Part shown: piece by piece, positions 1-7,307 of the stretch
Numbering within the stretch: position 1 is the first letter of the stretch
Layout: every line of letters begins with the position of its first letter
Source: Actinomycetota bacterium
Lineage (GTDB): Bacteria > Actinomycetota > Thermoleophilia > Gaiellales > F1-60-MAGs149
DNA: 64,000 nucleotides
Assembly: GCA_016870485.1 (NCBI GenBank)
Contig: VGBM01000007.1
Location: forward strand, 1-64,000
Reading direction: 5' to 3'
Position numbers and translations under genes: made by a program
Notes under the pieces: generated by a model
Databases searched by the model: none
What the model was told of the DNA's origin: nothing
Seen by the model: the letters and a program-made list of their open reading frames with translations, nothing else

Positions 1-48
1 GTCGCCTTGCCATGGCGAAGGTCGTGGGTTCGAGCCCCATCATCCGCT
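1..48 (+). tRNA. tRNA-Gly(GCC), 3' part only
   Basis: The window opens inside a tRNA. The anticodon stem TCGCC/GGCGA (2-6 with 14-18) encloses the loop TTGCCAT with anticodon GCC at 9-11. A five-base variable loop follows, then the T arm GTGGG-TTCGAGC-CCCAT (24-40), the 3' acceptor strand CATCCGC (41-47) and discriminator T48. No CCA is encoded. The D arm and 5' acceptor strand lie upstream of the window. Confidence 0.93.
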
Positions 49-52
49 CTCG

Positions 53-75
53 ACGGCCCCGCAGCGTGGGGCCGT
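53..75 (+). terminator. Hairpin after tRNA-Gly
   Basis: ACGGCCCC (53-60) pairs perfectly with GGGGCCGT (68-75) across a 7-nt loop, five bases after the tRNA end. Only a short T-containing stretch follows, so it is an intrinsic terminator of the weak GC-rich type, or a processing hairpin. Confidence 0.6.
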
Positions 76-93
76 TCGCATTCTCCGGGCGCC

Positions 94-1035
94 TCAGCCC
101 CCGAGCGCCTCACGTCCGTGCGGGGCATCCCAGTCGAGCACGGGCCCGGCGGGGAAGATCCCGCTCGGGTTCAGCTGCCGGTGCGTGCCGAAGTAGTGCA
201 GCTTGACCCGGCCGAGGCGGACGGTCTCGGCGATGCCGGGGTGCTGGTACAGGTCGCGCAGGTAGGGCTCGAGGTTCGGGTGGTCGGCGATCCGGCGCAG
301 GTTCGTCTTGAAGTACCCGACGTAGACGGGGGTCGAAGCGCACGGGCGTCGTGAAGAGCCGCCAGTCGACCTCCGTGATCGCGGGCCCCATCAGGTAGCG
401 GCGGTCTGCGAGGCGCCGGTCGAGCAGGTCGAGGCGCGCGAACAGCCGCCCGACGGCCTCGTCGTAGGCCGCCTGGATGGCCGCGAAGCCGCAGCGGTAG
501 ACGCCGTTATTGACGTCCTCGTAGATCTCCTCCGCGAGGGCCTCGACGAGCGCCGGCGGGCGCAGGTCGAGCCGCACGTCCGTGAAGGCGTCGAAGGCGC
601 GGTCGAGCGTCCGCATGATGAGCGCCGACTCGTTGCAGACGATGATGCGGGTCGCCGTGTCCCACAGGGTCGGCACCGTCACGCGGCCCGTGCAGTCCGG
701 ATCGGCGGGCGCGGACGCCTCCGCCAGGAAGCGGAAGCCCTCGAAGGGCTCCGCCGCGGAGCCGACCGGCTCGCCGAAGCCCCAGCCGCGCTCGTCGCGG
801 TACGGGTTGACGACGGCCATCGGCATGACGTCCTCGAGCCGCTTCAGGCGCCGCACGATGATCGCGCGGTGCGCCCACGGGCAGGCGTACGACACGTACA
901 GGACGTAGCACCCCGCCGCGGCCGGATAGGCGGTCGTGCCGTCCGGGCAGACGTGGTCGAGGAAGCGGCTCGGCTGGCGCACGAAGCGCCCCTGCGGGTC
1001 GGTCTCGGCGGGCAGCTGGGGGCGCGCTCGGCCAC
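94..1035 (-). pseudogene. Glutathionyl-hydroquinone reductase (Xi-class GST), two frameshifts
   Basis: Reads as a glutathione-transferase-fold reductase of the YqjG/ECM4 family, which reduces glutathionyl-hydroquinones. The N-terminal thioredoxin-like domain carries YACPWAHR with the catalytic Cys near 881-883. The C-terminal domain runs on in another frame as VYVGYFKTNLRRIADHPNLE and then KLHYFGTHRQLNPSGIFP, ending at a TGA at 94-96. The frame breaks at a five-G run at 328-332 (one base too many) and again at the G run 1018-1022 (one too few). Because the two cancel, 94-1035 is a multiple of three, giving about 313 residues, normal for the family. GTG at 1035 is chosen because a TACGGT box lies 6 nt upstream and the frame begins MAERAP. 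Either a recently broken gene or homopolymer sequencing errors; I favour the latter. An intact 290-codon frame from GTG 982 would have a scrambled C-terminus. Confidence 0.8.
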
Positions 1036-1041
1036 GCCCGC

Positions 1042-1047
1042 ACCGTA
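1042..1047 (-). promoter_or_regulatory. -10 box (TACGGT) of the hydroquinone reductase gene
   Basis: TACGGT sits 6 nt before GTG 1035 and points to a transcript starting at or next to the start codon. It lies back-to-back with the box of the MFS gene, only 11 bp away. Confidence 0.55.
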
Positions 1048-1058
1048 GCCGTCACGGG

Positions 1059-1064
1059 TATCCT
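1059..1064 (+). promoter_or_regulatory. -10 box (TATCCT) of the MFS gene
   Basis: TATCCT is followed by seven bases and then GTG 1072. No convincing -35 hexamer is visible; that region falls inside the start of the divergent gene. Confidence 0.6.
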
Positions 1065-1071
1065 ACGCCGC

Positions 1072-2211
1072 GTGCGCGTCGCGAACCTGCGCCTCGCGAT
1101 CCTGATCTGCGCGCTCGGAGCGCTGTCCGAGTCGCTGTTCTACACCGCGCTGGCGCCGCTCCTCGACCAGCTCGACGCCGCGGAGGGCTTCAACCACGAG
1201 CAGGCCGGCCTGCTCGTGGCCGGCTACGCGATCGGCTACTGGGCCGGGGCCCTGCCGGCCTACGTGATCGTCGAGCGGATCGGCCCGCGCGCGACGGCCA
1301 CAGCCGGCGTCACCGCGGTCGCGGTGGCGACGCTGCTCTTCGCCTACGGCGACGGCTACGCCACGCTGCTCGGGGCCCGCACGCTCGTCGGCGCGGGCAG
1401 CGTGGTCGCCTATACGGGCGTCCTGACCGCGGCCGGGGCGATGGCCGGCCCCGAGCGCCGCGGCGGCGCCATCGGCACGGTCTACAGCGGCTCCGCCGCC
1501 GGCTCCGCGATCGGCCCCCTGGTCGGCGCACTGGCCTCGCAGTTCGGCCGCACGCCCGTCTTCTCGGCGGTGGCGGCCGGGCAGGCCGTGATCGCCGTCC
1601 TCCTGTCGCGCCTGCCCTCGACGACGGGGGACCCGCTCCCCTCCCCCCGCGCCGTGCTGCGCCACCTGCGCTCGCGCCAGGTCCGGATCGGCCTCTGGAT
1701 CACCTCGGTGCCCGGCTTCGCCCTCGGCGTCCTGACCGTGTCCGGCACGTACCGCCTGCACGAGCTGGGCGCCGGCTCGATCGTCGTGGCGAGCGCCTTC
1801 AGCGGCATCGCCATCATCAACGTCTTCCTCGCCCCGCGCCTCGGCCACGCCAGCGACCGGCTCGGGCGCCGCAAGCCGCTGATGCTGGCGCTCGTCGTGG
1901 CCGCGATCGCGATCGCCCTGATCGCCGCCGTCTCCCTCGAGGTCTCCACCGTCGTCCTGATCGCCATCGCGGGCGCCTTCATGCTGACGGTGGCGGGGCC
2001 GGGCCTCGCCCTGATCGGCGACGGCATCATCAAGGGCGGCGGCGACCCGGCCGGCGCGACGTTCCTGATGAACGTCTTCTGGGGCCCGGCCGCCGCGCTC
2101 GGCGCGATCGGCGCGGGCCTCGTCCACGGCCGCATCACCGCGGAGGTCTCGTTCCTCCTGCTCGCGGCCGTGGCGGGCGCGTCGGCCCTCGCCGTGCGCC
2201 GCTACGCCTGA
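1072..2211 (+). CDS. Major facilitator superfamily transporter
   Basis: A 379-residue polytopic membrane protein whose length fits 11-12 membrane segments. The N-terminal half starts with a hydrophobic helix (about residues 7-30) and has the loop VERIGPRA after the second helix, at the usual place of the MFS signature. The equivalent loop in the second half is GHASDRLGRRKP (around residue 260-275), a clear MFS D-R-x-G-R-R motif. Glycine-rich helices GSAAGSAIGPLVGALA and GFALGVLTVSG are typical drug/sugar-efflux-type MFS helices. The substrate cannot be told from sequence. It is divergent from the hydroquinone reductase gene with only 36 bp between the start codons, so the two promoters overlap. 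The GTG start is supported by the leaderless-type spacing. Confidence 0.85.
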   Translation: MRVANLRLAILICALGALSESLFYTALAPLLDQLDAAEGFNHEQAGLLVAGYAIGYWAGALPAYVIVERIGPRATATAGVTAVAVATLLFAYGDGYATLLGARTLVGAGSVVAYTGVLTAAGAMAGPERRGGAIGTVYSGSAAGSAIGPLVGALASQFGRTPVFSAVAAGQAVIAVLLSRLPSTTGDPLPSPRAVLRHLRSRQVRIGLWITSVPGFALGVLTVSGTYRLHELGAGSIVVASAFSGIAIINVFLAPRLGHASDRLGRRKPLMLALVVAAIAIALIAAVSLEVSTVVLIAIAGAFMLTVAGPGLALIGDGIIKGGGDPAGATFLMNVFWGPAAALGAIGAGLVHGRITAEVSFLLLAAVAGASALAVRRYA

Positions 2212-2218
2212 GGGCGCG

Positions 2219-4594
2219 TCAGGCGCCCGGGCGCCAGAGGCCGGCGATCGCGGCCTCGGCGATCGCCTCGGCGGAGAGGTCGAGCCACTCGTAGACCTCA
2301 GGCTGCGAGCCGCACTGGCCGAAGCGATCGACGCCGAGCGGGATCAGGGGCGAGCCGAAGGCGGCACCGAGGAAGGCGAGGGCGTGCGGGGCGGCGTCGT
2401 GCACCGTGACGAGCGGCAGGCCGCGCTCCTCGGGCCGGACCAGCCGCTCCAGGATCGAGGGGTCCGAGAGGCGCCCGGAGCGCAGAGCGCCCGTGCGGGT
2501 GCGCAGGGCCCGGAACAGCCGATCGGGGCTGGTGATGTTGATGATCGTGGCGGCGACGTCCTCGTCGGCGAGCAGGTCGCGGGCGGCGAGGGCCTGCGGC
2601 ACCATCGCCCCGCAGGTGGCGATCACCACGCGCGAGGCGGGGTCGGCAACCGCGGGCTCGGCGAGCCGGTAGCCGCCGGCCAGCACGTCGTCGCGCAGCG
2701 CGGCCCGCTCGGAGCGCTCGAGCAGGGCGCCGATGGCGTCCTGGGCGACCGGGGTCGTCGACAGCCGCAGGTAGTGGGCCTCGCCGTCGGGCCGCACGAT
2801 GTCGCGCAGGGCGTGCAGCATCACCCACTCGGTCTCGAGGGCGTAGCAGGGCTCCCACATCGTCAGCCCGGGCAGCTCCATCCCGATCGACGCGGTGATC
2901 GACGACTGGTGGGCGCCGCCCTCGCGCGACAGGGACACGCCCGATGGCGTGCCCGCGAAGACGAAGCGCGCGCCCGAGTAGACGGAGTAGATCAGCGCGT
3001 CGAGGCCGCGGCAGACGAACGGGTCGTAGACGGTGCCGACGGGCAAAAGCTGCGTGCCGTGGAGCTCGGCGCCGAGGCCGAGCTGGCCGAGCAGGAGGAA
3101 CAGGTTCATCTCGGAGATGCCGAGCTCGATGTGCTGGCCCTTGGGGCCCGGCGCCCACTTGAGGGGCCCGGAGTCCTCGAGCTCGTAGACCTCTTCCTCG
3201 ACGGGCGCGAACACGCCGCGCTTGTTGATCCAGCCGCCGAGGCCCGTCGAGATCGAGACGTCCGGGCTGGTCGTGACGACGTGGTCGGCGACCTCGTCGA
3301 CGCCCGCGATGTCCTGCAGGCAGCGCGCGAAGGCGTCCTGGCTCGACATCGGCCGCGTCGCCACCGGTCCGAACTCGTGCGGGATCGCGTACGGGTCGAC
3401 GCGGGTCGGCGCCGGGCTGTGGCGCTCGGACAACCGCTCGGCGGCGCTCGCGCAGAGCCGCCCCTCCGGCGTGTCCGGGGCGAAGCCCGCCCACTCGTCC
3501 GCGGGGTCGGCGATCGCGCCGCGCAGGACGTCGATCTCGTCGCCCGTCAAGAGCGCCGAGTGGTTGAGCGGATGGCCGGCCATCGGCAGCCCCCAGCCCT
3601 TGACCGTGAACGCGAAGATCACCGTCGGCCGCTCGGTGTCCCGGTCGGCACGCTCGAGCGCGGCCAGCATGTCGCCGAGGTCGTGGCCGCCGAGGTCGCC
3701 GATCAGGCCGACGATCTCGTCGTCGGGATAGTCGTCAAGGACGCGCGCGAGCGCCTTGCGGTCGCCCTTCGGGGCCCCGTCCACCAGGCGGGCGCGGACC
3801 TCCGCGCCCGGGGTGCGCAGGAGCGCCTGGTACTCCTGGTTGGCCATGTCGTCGATGCGCCGCTCGAGCGTCGCGCCGCCGTCGCGGGCGAACGCCTCGC
3901 GCAGGCGGGTGCCGTACTTGACGACCTCGACCTGCCAGCCGTGGTCGCGGAAGACGTGCGTGAACTCCTGCGAGCGCACGCCGGGGATGACGCGGTCGAG
4001 GCTCTGGCGGTTGAAGTCGACAATCCAGGTCAGCTGGCCGAGGCCGCGCGCGGCCGGGTCGGCGAGGGCCTCCCAGACGTTGCCCTCGTCGAGCTCGGCG
4101 TCGCCGATCAGCGCCACGAAGCGGCGCCCCGCGGGCGTGTCGAAGTGGCTGCCGACGTAGCGGTCGACCACGCTCGCGAAGAGCGGCGCCGCGGCGCCGA
4201 GGCCGACGGAGCCCGTCGAGAAGTCGATCGGGTCCGGGTCCTTCGTGCGCGACGGGTACGACTGCAGCCCCCCGAAGTCGCGCAGAGTCGTGAGGTACTC
4301 GCGGTCGAGGCGCCCGAGCAGGTAGTTGATCGAGTGCAGGACCGGCGAGGCGTGCGGCTTGACGGCGACGCGGTCGCCCGCCTTCAGCCAGTCGAAGTAG
4401 AGCGCCGTCATCGCCGTCACCATCGACGCCGAGGAGGCCTGATGGCCGCCGACCTTGAGCTGGTCGCCCTTCGGGCGCTCGCGGTTGGCGTAGTCGATCA
4501 TCCGCGTCGCGAGCCAGAGCACGCGCCGCTGCACCGCGGCGAGCGCCGCGAGGTCGCGGACCGGGGCGATCGCGTCGGGAGGAGAGGTCGCCAT
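2219..4594 (-). CDS. AceE-like (homodimeric) 2-oxoacid dehydrogenase E1 / transketolase-family enzyme
   Basis: A 791-residue thiamine-diphosphate enzyme of the transketolase/AceE fold. The N-terminal cofactor domain has GHQASSASMVTAM (50-62), KPHASPVLHSINYLLGRLD (79-97) and the ThDP/Mg motif GDAELDEGNVWEA (164-176) with Asn195 in DFNRQSLD. The middle pyrimidine-binding domain and the C-terminal transketolase domain follow. AceE proteins are normally about 890 residues, so this is a shorter relative. The likely reaction is decarboxylation of pyruvate or another 2-oxoacid, but no E2 or E3 gene is nearby, so the partner and exact substrate are unknown. It converges with the MFS gene (7 bp between stops). 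ATG 4594 is preceded by TAGGAT at 6 nt. Confidence 0.8.
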   Translation of the reverse strand: MATSPPDAIAPVRDLAALAAVQRRVLWLATRMIDYANRERPKGDQLKVGGHQASSASMVTAMTALYFDWLKAGDRVAVKPHASPVLHSINYLLGRLDREYLTTLRDFGGLQSYPSRTKDPDPIDFSTGSVGLGAAAPLFASVVDRYVGSHFDTPAGRRFVALIGDAELDEGNVWEALADPAARGLGQLTWIVDFNRQSLDRVIPGVRSQEFTHVFRDHGWQVEVVKYGTRLREAFARDGGATLERRIDDMANQEYQALLRTPGAEVRARLVDGAPKGDRKALARVLDDYPDDEIVGLIGDLGGHDLGDMLAALERADRDTERPTVIFAFTVKGWGLPMAGHPLNHSALLTGDEIDVLRGAIADPADEWAGFAPDTPEGRLCASAAERLSERHSPAPTRVDPYAIPHEFGPVATRPMSSQDAFARCLQDIAGVDEVADHVVTTSPDVSISTGLGGWINKRGVFAPVEEEVYELEDSGPLKWAPGPKGQHIELGISEMNLFLLLGQLGLGAELHGTQLLPVGTVYDPFVCRGLDALIYSVYSGARFVFAGTPSGVSLSREGGAHQSSITASIGMELPGLTMWEPCYALETEWVMLHALRDIVRPDGEAHYLRLSTTPVAQDAIGALLERSERAALRDDVLAGGYRLAEPAVADPASRVVIATCGAMVPQALAARDLLADEDVAATIINITSPDRLFRALRTRTGALRSGRLSDPSILERLVRPEERGLPLVTVHDAAPHALAFLGAAFGSPLIPLGVDRFGQCGSQPEVYEWLDLSAEAIAEAAIAGLWRPGA

Positions 4595-4600
4595 GCGGGG

Positions 4601-4606
4601 ATCCTA
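4601..4606 (-). promoter_or_regulatory. -10 box (TAGGAT) of the AceE-like gene
   Basis: TAGGAT, six bases, then ATG 4594. There is no room for a Shine-Dalgarno between box and start. Confidence 0.6.
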
Positions 4607-4739
4607 CCCGCACCAACGCCGCCCCGGAAGCCGCGGACGGGGCGACGCGGGGGCGCACCGCGCCGGGCGAGGAGGGGGACTCGCCGCGGCGCGGCACGGA
4701 CCGCGCTCAGCGCGACGCCGACGAGCCCATCGACTCGGA

Positions 4740-5106
4740 TCAGCCGAGCGTCAGGGCCCACAGGATCACGAGCGACGCGCCGATCACGAGCAGGCTCCAG
4801 AGGGGGTACGCGGGGAAGAACGCGAACTGCGCGATCACGTTGATGGCGACCGCGAGGATCGAGGACCAGCGGCCGAAGCCGCCACCCGCGTAGAGGGACG
4901 CGGCGGCGAGGATCATCACCGCGCCCCACGCGATCGGCCCGCACCCCCCGTCGTCCAGTCCGTGGACAGGACGAGGCCGCTCGCGCCGACCACGTAGACG
5001 TCGGCGCGGAACAGGGCCACGAGGCCCTGGATGACGTCGAAGATGCCGACGACGAGCAGCTGAACAGAATGCTCGCGCCGGCCCACGCGCTCTTGCCGCT
5101 GATACT
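4740..5106 (-). pseudogene. DUF7144-like small membrane protein, frameshifted
   Basis: Three consecutive pieces in different frames together spell one small membrane protein. Piece 1 (about 5106-5062) reads ISGKSAWAGASILF. Piece 2 (5059-about 4950) reads QLLVVGIFDVIQGLVALFR and continues to LVLSTDWTT. Piece 3 (about 4943-4740) reads GPIAWGAVMILAAASLYAG and ends WSLLVIGASLVILWALTLG plus TGA. Breaks lie at 5060-5062 (one base short) and in the C run 4944-4949. The order of helices and phrases such as GIFDVIQGLVALFR and FPAYPLWSLLVI match my memory of the actinobacterial DUF7144 family. I find no ATG/GTG/TTG start in the frame of piece 1. It is either a decayed gene or a region with assembly indels like those in the hydroquinone reductase gene. 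Upstream 5107-5241 shows no gene; 4607-4739 shows only the AceE-like promoter region. Confidence 0.65.
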
Positions 5107-5241
5107 GGCCCTATCGCCTCCCCGCTGGGGGTACGCGGAGGACGGTACGCGCGGGCGGTCAGCCGGGTGCGGTGGTTTTCCGCGGTCTTGCGATCGGCAC
5201 CCTGGGAGGGTGCGGCCGACGATCCCCCTCCCCGCGGCCGG

Positions 5242-5268
5242 CGGCCCCGGCGCGGGGCGCCGGGGCCG
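5242..5268 (-). terminator. Terminator hairpin downstream of ssrA
   Basis: CGGCCCCGGCG (5242-5252) and CGCCGGGGCCG (5258-5268) form a perfect 11-bp stem with a 5-nt loop, starting 14 bases past the mature 3' end of tmRNA. No U-tract follows, as is common at this GC content. Confidence 0.7.
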
Positions 5269-5281
5269 TGCCGCTCGGTGA

Positions 5282-5642
5282 TGGAGGCGCCGGGAGTCGA
5301 ACCCGGGTCCGCGACCGCTCGGAACGGGCGTCTACGAGCGTAGCCCGCTGATCGATCTCACCCGAGTCGGCTCTGCGGGCCGGCGTATCTCGGGCCAGAC
5401 GCATGGTGTCTCCCCCGCTGGCGCGTCACTCCGCCGGGGGACAAGCCCGTTGCTTTACGCCGATCGCCCCCCACGGGCCCAGGGGACGAGGGCGTTTCGC
5501 GGACCTAGTTGCCTAGGCGGCGAAGGCGATGTCCGTGTCGGACTTCGCAGTTCATGGTGCCGGGTTCTTTTACGAGGCCAACCGACATCCTCGGCTCGCA
5601 ACCCGTCCCTGTAGACGACCACGTCGAAGCCGTGACGCCCCC
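5282..5642 (-). ncRNA. ssrA: tmRNA (transfer-messenger RNA)
   Basis: Rescues stalled ribosomes together with SmpB. The tRNA-like ends are clear: 5' GGGGGCG (5642-5636) pairs with 3' CGCCTCC with one G-U, followed by discriminator A at 5282; CCA is not encoded. The T arm is CCGGG-TTCGACT-CCCGG. The mRNA-like part starts with the resume codon GCG at 5548-5546 and encodes AKSDTDIAFAA, ending at TAG 5515-5513. A hydrophobic ...AA end is the usual ClpXP-type degradation signal. The 361-nt length is normal. The gene follows smpB after one unknown gene and has its own promoter and terminator. Confidence 0.95.
5513..5548 (-). other. tmRNA tag reading frame (AKSDTDIAFAA)
   Basis: Eleven codons from GCG to TAG inside ssrA. 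The resume codon is Ala, as in most tmRNAs, and the tag ends A-F-A-A. The upstream bases TGAACT hold an out-of-frame stop, as is usual before the resume codon. Confidence 0.9.
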
Positions 5643-5657
5643 TTGGGGACGTTGCGG

Positions 5658-5663
5658 ATGATA
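5658..5663 (-). promoter_or_regulatory. -10 box (TATCAT) of ssrA
   Basis: TATCAT lies 15 bases upstream of the mature tmRNA 5' end, leaving a short leader that RNase P would remove. The -35 region falls in the last codons of the upstream gene (5681-5687) and is not a good match to TTGACA. Confidence 0.55.
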
Positions 5664-5674
5664 CACGCAGTCGG

Positions 5675-6829
5675 CTAGGCGCTGAAGGTGCGCAGGAGGT
5701 CGAGGATGCCGACCTGGCTGAGCACGGCGCGCAGGAGCAGCGCCTCGATCCCGGAGATCGCGTCCGCCGCCTGGGCCTCGTCGAGGCCCCGGTCGAGGCC
5801 GCTGCGCAGGGCGTCCTCGACCTCGGCCTGGGTGCGCCCGGAGGCGGCCAGGAGCGCGTCGAGCTCCGCCTGGGACGCGAGCGCCGCGAAAACGTCGAAG
5901 GTCGCGACGTCGAGGTCGCAGGCCGCCCGGACGGCGCCGATCATGACGACGACGGCGAGCGCCTCGCCGCGCGTCTCGGACCCGGGCCACGGGAACGGCT
6001 CGCACGGGTCGTCGTCGCCGCGCACGATGGCGAGCAGCCGCTCGACCGGCGCGACGCGCGCGGCCGCCCCGAGCACGGTCGCCTCCGTGGCGGTGAGGGC
6101 GCCCGCGTCCTCGGCCTCGACGAGCGACTCGCCGATCGCGGTGCGCACGACCTGCGTGACCTCCTCGGGGCTGCGGCCCGAGCGCGTCACGAGGCCGTCG
6201 AGGCCCGCCGGGTCGGCGAGCGCCGTGACCGCCTCGAGCGGCGCGATCCCGAGCGCGCAGGCGGTGCGCAGGCCCGTCTTGATGCCGATCTGGGCCGCCA
6301 CCTCGTCGAGCGTGTCGACGGGCTTCCAGGGCAGCTCGCCGCAGCTGTCGCCGCCGCCCTGCGCGGCGGCCAGCAGGCGATCGGGCGGCACCACGTCGAC
6401 GAGCGTACGCACGGCGAGCGCCGTCGCGGGCGTAACCCGCCCCTCGGCCTCGGCCGCGGCGACGGCATCCCCGATCGAGCCGAGCACCGCCTCCTCGAGG
6501 GCCGCCGGCGCGACGCCGAGCTCCCGGGCGGCGTCCGCCACCGACACGCTCCGGCCGAGCGCGAGCACGAGGTCGGCGCGGGGCACGCCGAGGCGGCAGG
6601 AGGCGTCGCGGATGGAGGCCAGCAGGATCTCCGCGGCGAGCGCCTCGGTCGTCCCGCCCGCCTGCTCGGACTCCGCGGCCGCGCACTCCTCCGGGGTCGG
6701 GGCGGCCGCCGCGGCCTCGGCGGGGCGCAGCCGCTCGACCCCGCCCAGCGCCGCGAAGCCCCCGACCAGCGCCGCGGCGGCGAGGACCGCCCCGACGACG
6801 AGCGCGATCCCGCCCCCGCGCCCGCTCAG
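5675..6829 (-). CDS. Unknown membrane-anchored protein with three ~110-residue repeats
   Basis: I do not recognise this family. The frame encodes 384 residues from CTG 6829. CTG overlaps the smpB stop as CTGA, and no ATG, GTG or TTG occurs in frame until GTG 6586, which would delete the membrane helix. Residues about 8-30 form one hydrophobic segment (signal anchor), so the bulk is probably outside the cell. Three degenerate repeats follow (about 66-170, 175-283, 289-384). Each opens with a Cys followed shortly by a Leu (CRLGV 78, CALGI 191, CDLDV 304) and then an amphipathic helical part rich in Ala/Glu/Leu. The first two end in a second Cys followed by a Pro-Trp (C163 ..LPW, C276 ..FPW). 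The third lacks this tail and ends the protein. It sits between smpB and ssrA on the same strand. Function unknown. The start codon is an inference. Confidence 0.65.
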   Translation of the reverse strand: MSGRGGGIALVVGAVLAAAALVGGFAALGGVERLRPAEAAAAAPTPEECAAAESEQAGGTTEALAAEILLASIRDASCRLGVPRADLVLALGRSVSVADAARELGVAPAALEEAVLGSIGDAVAAAEAEGRVTPATALAVRTLVDVVPPDRLLAAAQGGGDSCGELPWKPVDTLDEVAAQIGIKTGLRTACALGIAPLEAVTALADPAGLDGLVTRSGRSPEEVTQVVRTAIGESLVEAEDAGALTATEATVLGAAARVAPVERLLAIVRGDDDPCEPFPWPGSETRGEALAVVVMIGAVRAACDLDVATFDVFAALASQAELDALLAASGRTQAEVEDALRSGLDRGLDEAQAADAISGIEALLLRAVLSQVGILDLLRTFSA

Positions 6830-7287
6830 CGCTGCTCCTTGAGGGCGCGGTCCATGTCGCGGCGGGCGTCGCGGGCCCTGACGGCGTCGCGCTTGTCCCC
6901 CACGTCCTTGCCGCGGCCGAGCGCGAGCTCCACCTTGGCGCGGCCGTTCTTGAGGTAGACGCGCAGCGGCACCAGCGTGAAGCCCTTCTGCTCGACGCGC
7001 GCGCGCAGCTTGTCGATCTCGCGGCGGTGCAGAAGCAGCTTGCGGTCGCGCAGCCGGTCGTGGTTGCGCATGCCGGCCTGCGGGTACGGCTCGATCGTGG
7101 CGCCGACGAGCCAGACCTCGCCGCCGCGGATCAGCGCGTAGGCCTCGTTGATCGAGGTCGAGCCGGCGCGCAGCGACTTGATCTCGCTGCCCGTCAGCGC
7201 GATCCCCGCCTCGACGTTGTCCGACAGGTGGTAGTCGTGCCGGGCGCGCCGGTTCTGCGCGATCGTGCGCTCGCCCTCGCCGCTCAT
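6826..7287 (-). CDS. smpB: SsrA-binding protein SmpB
   Basis: A 153-residue OB-fold RNA-binding protein that brings tmRNA to stalled ribosomes. Recognisable parts are the N-terminal NRRARHDYHLSDNVEAGI, TGSEIKSLRAG, the central GEVWLVGATIEPYPQAG, KLLLHRREID and the basic C-terminal tail GRGKDVGDKRD followed by an Arg-rich helix that enters the mRNA channel. The start is ATG 7287, with TACGAT 6 nt upstream. An open frame continues far upstream in phase but reads through lpqB antiframe and is not the gene. It lies 20 bp after lpqB. Confidence 0.95.
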   Translation of the reverse strand: MSGEGERTIAQNRRARHDYHLSDNVEAGIALTGSEIKSLRAGSTSINEAYALIRGGEVWLVGATIEPYPQAGMRNHDRLRDRKLLLHRREIDKLRARVEQKGFTLVPLRVYLKNGRAKVELALGRGKDVGDKRDAVRARDARRDMDRALKEQR

Positions 7288-7293
7288 GGGCAC

Positions 7294-7299
7294 ATCGTA
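7294..7299 (-). promoter_or_regulatory. -10 box (TACGAT) of smpB
   Basis: TACGAT, six bases, ATG. It lies in the 20-bp gap after lpqB, so smpB and the genes after it can be transcribed separately from mtrAB-lpqB. Confidence 0.5.
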
Positions 7300-7307
7300 C
7301 GCGGGCG

